This document shows positions 4,390-5,005 of a DNA stretch of 5,005 bases, in pieces (the stretch's first letter is position 1; the number at the start of each line of letters is the position of its first letter). The notes under the pieces were generated by a model. That model saw nothing but the letters and a program-made list of their open reading frames with translations. It ran no database searches and had not been told where the DNA came from. The stretch comes from Nitrospirota bacterium (lineage in GTDB: Bacteria > Nitrospirota > RBG-16-64-22 > JACRHK01): positions 1 to 5,005 of the forward strand of contig JACRHK010000082.1 of the NCBI GenBank assembly GCA_016217625.1. The letters run 5' to 3'. The translations under genes and the position numbers were made by a program.

Positions 4390-4959
4390 TCAGTGTCCGA
4401 AGTCCGATGTCCGATGTCCAATGTCAGGCCCTGGACTCTGGACTTTGGACTTTGGACTTCGGACTTCATTCTTTGACAGCATCTCCCGCATCCGGCGGTG
4501 ATGGAAATGGCAAATGGCGACGGCCAATGCGTCGGCGGCGTCCGGCTGCCGGGGCGCCTGCTTCAGGGCCAGCAGCGTCTTCACCATCTGCTGGACCTGG
4601 CGCTTGTCCGCATGGCCGTAGCCCACCACGGACTGCTTGACCTCGGTGGGAGAATACTCGAAGACGGGAAGGCCTCCGTGCATGGCGGCCAAGACGGCCA
4701 CGCCCTTGGCCTGGCCCAGCTTCAGCGCCGATTGCACGTTCTTGGCGAAAAAGAGGTCTTCCACGACGGCCTGCGTGGGGCGGTGCCGCTCGATGATCTT
4801 CTGGAGGTCATCGTAGATCTTCTTTAGCCGCCGGGGGAAGGGATGCTTGGCGCTGGGGGCGATGATCCCCGAAACCACATAGAAGAGCCGGTCGTCTTCC
4901 TCGTCGATGATCCCGTAGCCGCTCAAGACGGAACCAGGATCAATTCCCAACACCCGCAC
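4390..4959 (-). CDS. ruvC: Holliday junction resolvase RuvC, with a repeat-encoded C-terminal tail
   Basis: RuvC is the dimeric, Mg-dependent RNase H-fold endonuclease that cuts Holliday junctions symmetrically. Catalytic acids are visible at D7 (RVLGIDPGS), E67 (AVVEDLFF), D140 and D143 (QPDAADALAVAICH). The dimer and DNA-contact regions NVQSALKLGQAKG (74-86) and GYGHADKRQVQQM (113-125) are intact. The start is GTG 4959, with GGAGG six bases upstream; the ATG-less start is well supported. The normal domain ends near residue 164 (MLSKN). Residues 165-189 begin exactly at the first base of a heptamer array and are its translation (EVRSPKSKVQSPG onward). The total of 189 aa is longer than the roughly 160-175 usual for the family. 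The TGA stop is three bases before the ruvA ATG. It is the first ruv gene of the unit. Confidence 0.95.
   Translation of the reverse strand: MRVLGIDPGSVLSGYGIIDEEDDRLFYVVSGIIAPSAKHPFPRRLKKIYDDLQKIIERHRPTQAVVEDLFFAKNVQSALKLGQAKGVAVLAAMHGGLPVFEYSPTEVKQSVVGYGHADKRQVQQMVKTLLALKQAPRQPDAADALAVAICHFHHRRMREMLSKNEVRSPKSKVQSPGPDIGHRTSDFGH
4395..4467. repeat. Heptamer inverted array GTCCGAW / GGACTYY inside the ruvC 3' end
   Basis: The plus strand shows GTCCGAA, GTCCGAT, GTCCGAT, GTCCAAT (4395-4422), a 10-nt centre, then GGACTCT, GGACTTT, GGACTTT, GGACTTC, GGACTTC (4433-4467). Steps are exactly 7 nt throughout, and the arms are complementary. The whole array is coding (RuvC residues 165-188). Its left edge is eight bases from the ruvA ATG, so the ruvA initiation region adjoins the predicted hairpin. 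Confidence 0.92.
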
Positions 4960-4965
4960 GGCAGG

Positions 4966-4970
4966 CCTCC
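4966..4970 (-). promoter_or_regulatory. ribosome binding site of ruvC (GTG start)
   Basis: The minus strand reads GGAGG, then six bases, then GTG 4959. This supports the non-ATG start, which also fits the conserved RVLGIDPG N-terminus. Confidence 0.85.
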
Positions 4971-4975
4971 AATAA

Positions 4976-5003
4976 ATCAGCTTTCAGCTATCAGCAATCA
5001 GCG
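4976..5003. repeat. Heptamer array ATCAGCW upstream of ruvC (runs to window edge)
   Basis: Four exact 7-nt steps on the plus strand: ATCAGCT, TTCAGCT, ATCAGCA, ATCAGCG, then CA at the edge. It lies six bases upstream of the ruvC Shine-Dalgarno sequence. Whether an opposite arm exists cannot be seen, because the window ends here. Confidence 0.85.
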
Positions 5004-5005
5004 CA

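Noticed and set aside
113..4467. CRISPR arrays
   Set aside because: Units are 6-7 nt with no unique spacers of 25-40 bp, so this is not CRISPR architecture.
3736..4476. Plus-strand open frame antisense to ruvA and ruvC
   Set aside because: It begins in the TCATTGC repeat ([12 protein letters not shown]) and then shadows two well-conserved genes on the other strand; there is no homologous domain.

Overview
This window comes from a GC-rich bacterium. The SPOR-domain inner-membrane protein suggests a Gram-negative-type envelope. I cannot place the lineage from this sequence alone; candidates such as NC10/Methylomirabilota, Nitrospirota or a deltaproteobacterial relative are inference. All supported genes are on the minus strand, so transcription runs from high to low coordinates.

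There are two transcription units. The first holds ruvC (GTG start at 4959), ruvA (4386) and ruvB (3673), the complete Holliday-junction resolvase and branch-migration set, followed by a one-TM SPOR-domain cell-envelope protein (2430-1651). It ends at a large repeat-derived hairpin followed by five Ts (about 1609-1539), a good intrinsic terminator. About 30 bp further on, a near-consensus sigma-70 promoter (TTGACA, 17 bp, TATGAT) starts the second unit. That unit is alaC (glutamate-pyruvate aminotransferase, 1416-229) and then the first 26 codons of a homoserine dehydrogenase, which runs off the left edge.

The genes are ordinary; the spaces between them are not. All six gene boundaries in view carry an array of short degenerate tandem repeats, and each boundary has its own unit sequence. 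Almost all units are exactly 7 nt (TGACTYC, GCATTCY, CCTCAC-type, TCATTGC/GCAACGA, GTCCGAW/GGACTYY, ATCAGCW); two arrays have 6-nt units (GGYTRA, CGTGAC). Five of the arrays (four boundaries fully, plus the terminator array) are built as two arms in opposite orientation around a short centre, so they can fold into long hairpins. The arrays run into genes: they encode the last 25 residues of RuvC, cover the RuvB stop codon, supply the alaC Shine-Dalgarno sequence and form the terminator. They also cause false N-terminal extensions if the longest ORF is taken for alaC, the SPOR gene and ruvB; corrected starts are given here.

A second repeat type sits inside genes. Four GC-rich near-perfect palindromes of 15-23 bp lie in stretches that encode flexible linkers: three in the Pro/Ala-rich linker of the SPOR protein and one in the RuvA domain II-III linker. 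No stretch longer than 300 bases lacks a gene. I see no tRNA, rRNA, CRISPR array or insertion sequence.
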